Origin: Candidatus Uhrbacteria bacterium RIFOXYB12_FULL_58_10
GTDB taxonomy: Bacteria > Patescibacteriota > Patescibacteriia > UBA9934 > GWF2-40-263
Length of the DNA stretch: 8,276 nucleotides
Assembly: GCA_943357275.1 (NCBI GenBank)
Contig: CALRGL010000049.1
Location: 1-8,276 of the forward strand
Direction: 5' to 3'
The notes under the pieces are model-generated. The model worked only from the letters and a program-made list of their open reading frames with translations, searched no databases and was not told the origin of the DNA. The position numbers were made by a program, and so were the translations under genes. How positions within the stretch are numbered: position 1 is the first letter of the stretch; every line of letters starts with the position of its first letter. Positions 6,659-8,276 of the stretch are shown here, one piece after another.

Positions 6659-6674
6659 TTCGGGGAAAGAATGC
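6656..6674 (-). other. Small hairpin beside copy B
   Basis: Positions 6656-6661 (GCATTC) pair with 6669-6674 (GAATGC) around a 7-base loop, about 20 nt beyond the foldase stop codon. There is no T-tract on the minus strand, so it is not a standard terminator. Read-through from the foldase gene into the tRNA is plausible. It shares three bases with the outer arm of copy B, so the two cannot fully form together. Confidence 0.35.
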
Positions 6675-6692
6675 CACGGCGGGGACTTGTGG

Positions 6693-7616
6693 TCAAGTTC
6701 CTAGGTAGCGCTTTACTTCTACGGAATCTAGGTATTCTTTGACTAGGTTTTCTAGTGTCTTTTTTGGAATGGTAACAGTTAGAAGGTGTACTTGGGTGTC
6801 TTCGCCGGCGATGATGCGTTCGGCAACCTTGAAAAGGGTGAAGACGTCTTCGCTTTCTAGGACTTCTGTGATCTGTGATTGTGCGGTTGCGTCGATGGTG
6901 GATCGCCAGACTTCTGGGAGTTCGGAAATTTTGAAGAATCCTAGGTCGTTTTCTTTTAAGCCGTAGGGTGCCATGACTTCTGTTGCGACGGTTGAAAATG
7001 TTTCTCCGCTGACAATGCGTTCACGAGCTTTCTCGATGAGACTTCTTCGCTCTGCTTGAACCGTTTGATTGTTAAGAACAGCTGTATTGGTATCCAACGC
7101 CAAAACAATAGATTCAACAACACGCTTTTTAAACTCTTGAACACTCCATCCAAAGGAATCTTGAAGTTCTTGTGCAAAGGCTTCTTCGGTTTGTTCCCCT
7201 AGAATAGACTCAAGATAATAGGCGTCTACACGCTCAGCGTCCGCTGTCACGCCATAATCGTGAGCAAGCTTGGTGATGACTTTTTTATTGATCAATGTTT
7301 GTAAGATCACCTCTTGAAGTTGTTCTGGTGCGGGAGGTTCTTGATCTTCAATGGACTCAAACGAGGTTTTAAGAACGCGATACTCGATTAAATAATCTTT
7401 CATGCTGATCGTCATCGGTCCAACTGTGACGGCTGGAAAAGGCAAAACAGAAACAATAAAAGCCACCAAGGCATCTCCGGGTGGTCGGCTGTACACGAGT
7501 CGATAGGCTTCAAAAACAAGACCACCAAGAACGCAAACTAGCAACACAACACCAATTGCAAGCACACGTTTCCCCCGACCTGTTTGTTTTCCCTCCTGTT
7601 CTTTCTCAATAATCAT
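6693..7616 (-). CDS. Membrane-anchored SurA/PpiC-like foldase, parvulin domain degenerate
   Basis: This 307-residue protein has a charged cytoplasmic start, one membrane segment (about 17-36), a helical region resembling the SurA N-terminal chaperone domain (about 95-180) and a parvulin-like region (about 190-268). The latter keeps SGETFSTVATEV (203-214), NDLGFF (223-228) and a closing FTLFKVAERI (259-268). It lacks the usual first-strand histidine and the Gly-x-His-I segment of active parvulins, so I infer a chaperone rather than an active prolyl isomerase. It would help exported proteins fold outside the membrane. The ATG at 7616 has GAGGAG 10 nt upstream (7627-7632) and overlaps the FtsB-like stop by 11 nt, which implies one transcript and coupled translation. 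Confidence 0.85.
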   Translation of the reverse strand: MIIEKEQEGKQTGRGKRVLAIGVVLLVCVLGGLVFEAYRLVYSRPPGDALVAFIVSVLPFPAVTVGPMTISMKDYLIEYRVLKTSFESIEDQEPPAPEQLQEVILQTLINKKVITKLAHDYGVTADAERVDAYYLESILGEQTEEAFAQELQDSFGWSVQEFKKRVVESIVLALDTNTAVLNNQTVQAERRSLIEKARERIVSGETFSTVATEVMAPYGLKENDLGFFKISELPEVWRSTIDATAQSQITEVLESEDVFTLFKVAERIIAGEDTQVHLLTVTIPKKTLENLVKEYLDSVEVKRYLGT

Positions 7617-8067
7617 AGGTTTTCAACTCCTCAAAGACAGGTTGATTAAAAAAGTAATACCACCATTTTGTTGGATTCTTCACCTTCACCGGTTCTTCTT
7701 GATCAATGACAAGATTCAGTGGGTCTGAAGGATTCTCTAGAGAGTCTGACTCCGTAGGTTCAGGTTCAGGCGTACTGGTAAACACCACCACTTGCTCGCC
7801 TGGTTTCTTCATACCTAATTTCAATCGTGCCTCACGTTCAATATAGGATTCTGTTTGAATGGCTGTTTGCAATTCAGAGATGGACAAGTTTTTTGCCTGA
7901 AGACTTCCCGCTTGCGTTTGCAGGTCGTTGATCTCTTTTTGAATCTCGTGTGTTTTCAAAATATCTCTTCCAAACGTCACGCCGAGAAACAAAATCAACA
8001 AAACATTGACGACAAAGAAGAGTCGCCATTGAAAAAGTCTTCGAAGAAACGGATCATTTCTGGCCAT
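7606..8067 (-). CDS. FtsB/DivIC-family septum formation initiator protein
   Basis: This is a bitopic divisome protein: a short basic cytoplasmic start, one membrane segment (about 16-33), an extracytoplasmic coiled coil (about 37-70) and the family motif YIEREARLKLGMKKPGEQ (75-92) followed by VVVF. In FtsB/DivIC the coiled coil pairs with FtsL and helps activate septal cell-wall synthesis. The C-terminus (97-153) adds an acidic, proline-rich linker (TPEPEPTES) and an aromatic tail KWWYYFFNQPVF (134-145), longer than in E. coli FtsB. The ATG at 8067 has GGAGG 3 nt upstream (8071-8075). It overlaps the preceding PH-domain gene by 14 nt and the following foldase gene by 11 nt. FtsB and DivIC cannot be told apart here, so no symbol is given. 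Confidence 0.88.
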   Translation of the reverse strand: MARNDPFLRRLFQWRLFFVVNVLLILFLGVTFGRDILKTHEIQKEINDLQTQAGSLQAKNLSISELQTAIQTESYIEREARLKLGMKKPGEQVVVFTSTPEPEPTESDSLENPSDPLNLVIDQEEPVKVKNPTKWWYYFFNQPVFEELKTYDY

Positions 8068-8276
8068 GCTCCTCCCTTAAATCATTAATCAAGTCATGAA
8101 TCCGAGCTGGTCGCACAATGTTGCGAAACTCAATATCTGCCGCGGTTCCGCTCAAATGTAATCTTACCGTACCATAACGAAAGATGGTAGGAATAAATCC
8201 TTTCACGCGGTAATTCACTTCGTCAATCTGTTTATATGTAGCCTCTGTGACGGTTCGATCAAAGAATCCTTTTTGA
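8054..8276 (-). CDS. Partial bacterial PH-domain protein (C-terminal 73 residues)
   Basis: An open minus-strand frame enters from the window edge and ends at TGA 8054-8056; the 5' part lies outside. The visible residues read GFFDRTVTEATYKQIDEVNY, then RVKGFIPTIFRYGTVRLHLS, a short strand DIEFRNI, and a helical end ARIHDLINDLREEHGQK. This pattern (x-Y-x-x-I-x-x-V, turn, G-x-I-P-T-x-F-x-Y-G-x-V, then F-x-N-I) is typical of bPH/YdbS-YdbT-type domains, usually attached to membrane segments that would lie upstream. It overlaps the FtsB-like start by 14 nt. The exact role of these proteins is not established; co-transcription with division and export genes suggests an envelope function. Confidence 0.8.
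   Translation of the reverse strand, partial: QKGFFDRTVTEATYKQIDEVNYRVKGFIPTIFRYGTVRLHLSGTAADIEFRNIVRPARIHDLINDLREEHGQK

Noticed and set aside
6505..6742. Plus-strand open frames over tRNA and copy B
   Set aside because: They span the tRNA gene and the repeat, and share an RELSALQ-like stretch with the frame over copy A only because the repeat core is the same.
1..8276. CRISPR arrays, insertion sequences or a known defence system
   Set aside because: No regularly spaced direct repeats, no transposase-like protein and no nuclease, helicase or toxin-antitoxin motifs were seen on either strand.

Overview
The window looks like a piece of a Candidatus Patescibacteria (CPR) genome, probably of the Parcubacteria lineage. 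This is inference from gene content: a compact, one-directional layout, a short FtsB/DivIC-like protein with an aromatic tail, a reduced SurA/PpiC-type foldase, a bacterial PH-domain protein and large secreted proteins of unknown function. Three genes end in TGA, so UGA is a stop here and the UGA=Gly code of Gracilibacteria/Absconditabacteria does not apply. All supported protein genes and the tRNA lie on the minus strand, so the transcription order runs from high to low coordinates.

Region by region, in transcription order: (1) 8276-6693 is an overlapping cell-envelope cluster of a partial PH-domain protein, an FtsB/DivIC-family divisome protein and a membrane-anchored SurA/PpiC-like protein. 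(2) 6659-6532 holds a hairpin repeat (copy B) that almost touches the 5' end of tRNA-Thr(CGU), 6531-6456. (3) 6445-2761 holds two coupled genes. The first is a Memo-CapA fusion starting 10 nt after the tRNA CCA end; the second is a 639-residue anchored protein with a conserved C-terminal domain of unknown function. A strong terminator follows. (4) 2718-1021 is ftsE-ftsX with its own promoter and terminator. (5) 996-393 is an orphan 170-residue gene with a near-consensus promoter, a good ribosome binding site and a terminator. (6) 1-350 has no protein gene but contains two large folded elements side by side: a 17-bp stem enclosing several hairpins (20-160), and copy A of the repeat seen beside the tRNA (167-293).

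The annotated genes centre on the cell surface and division: FtsEX and FtsB/DivIC at the septum, a foldase outside the membrane, and the CapA and 639-residue proteins probably facing outwards.

The most unusual signal is the repeat pair A (167-293) and B (6533-6658). Their two inner sequence blocks are nearly identical, while the closing arms and the apical hairpin have unrelated sequences that remain complementary within each copy. One internal base pair also shows a compensatory C-G to G-C change. That is the signature of selection on a fold, and suggests an undescribed structured RNA or hairpin-type repeat family.
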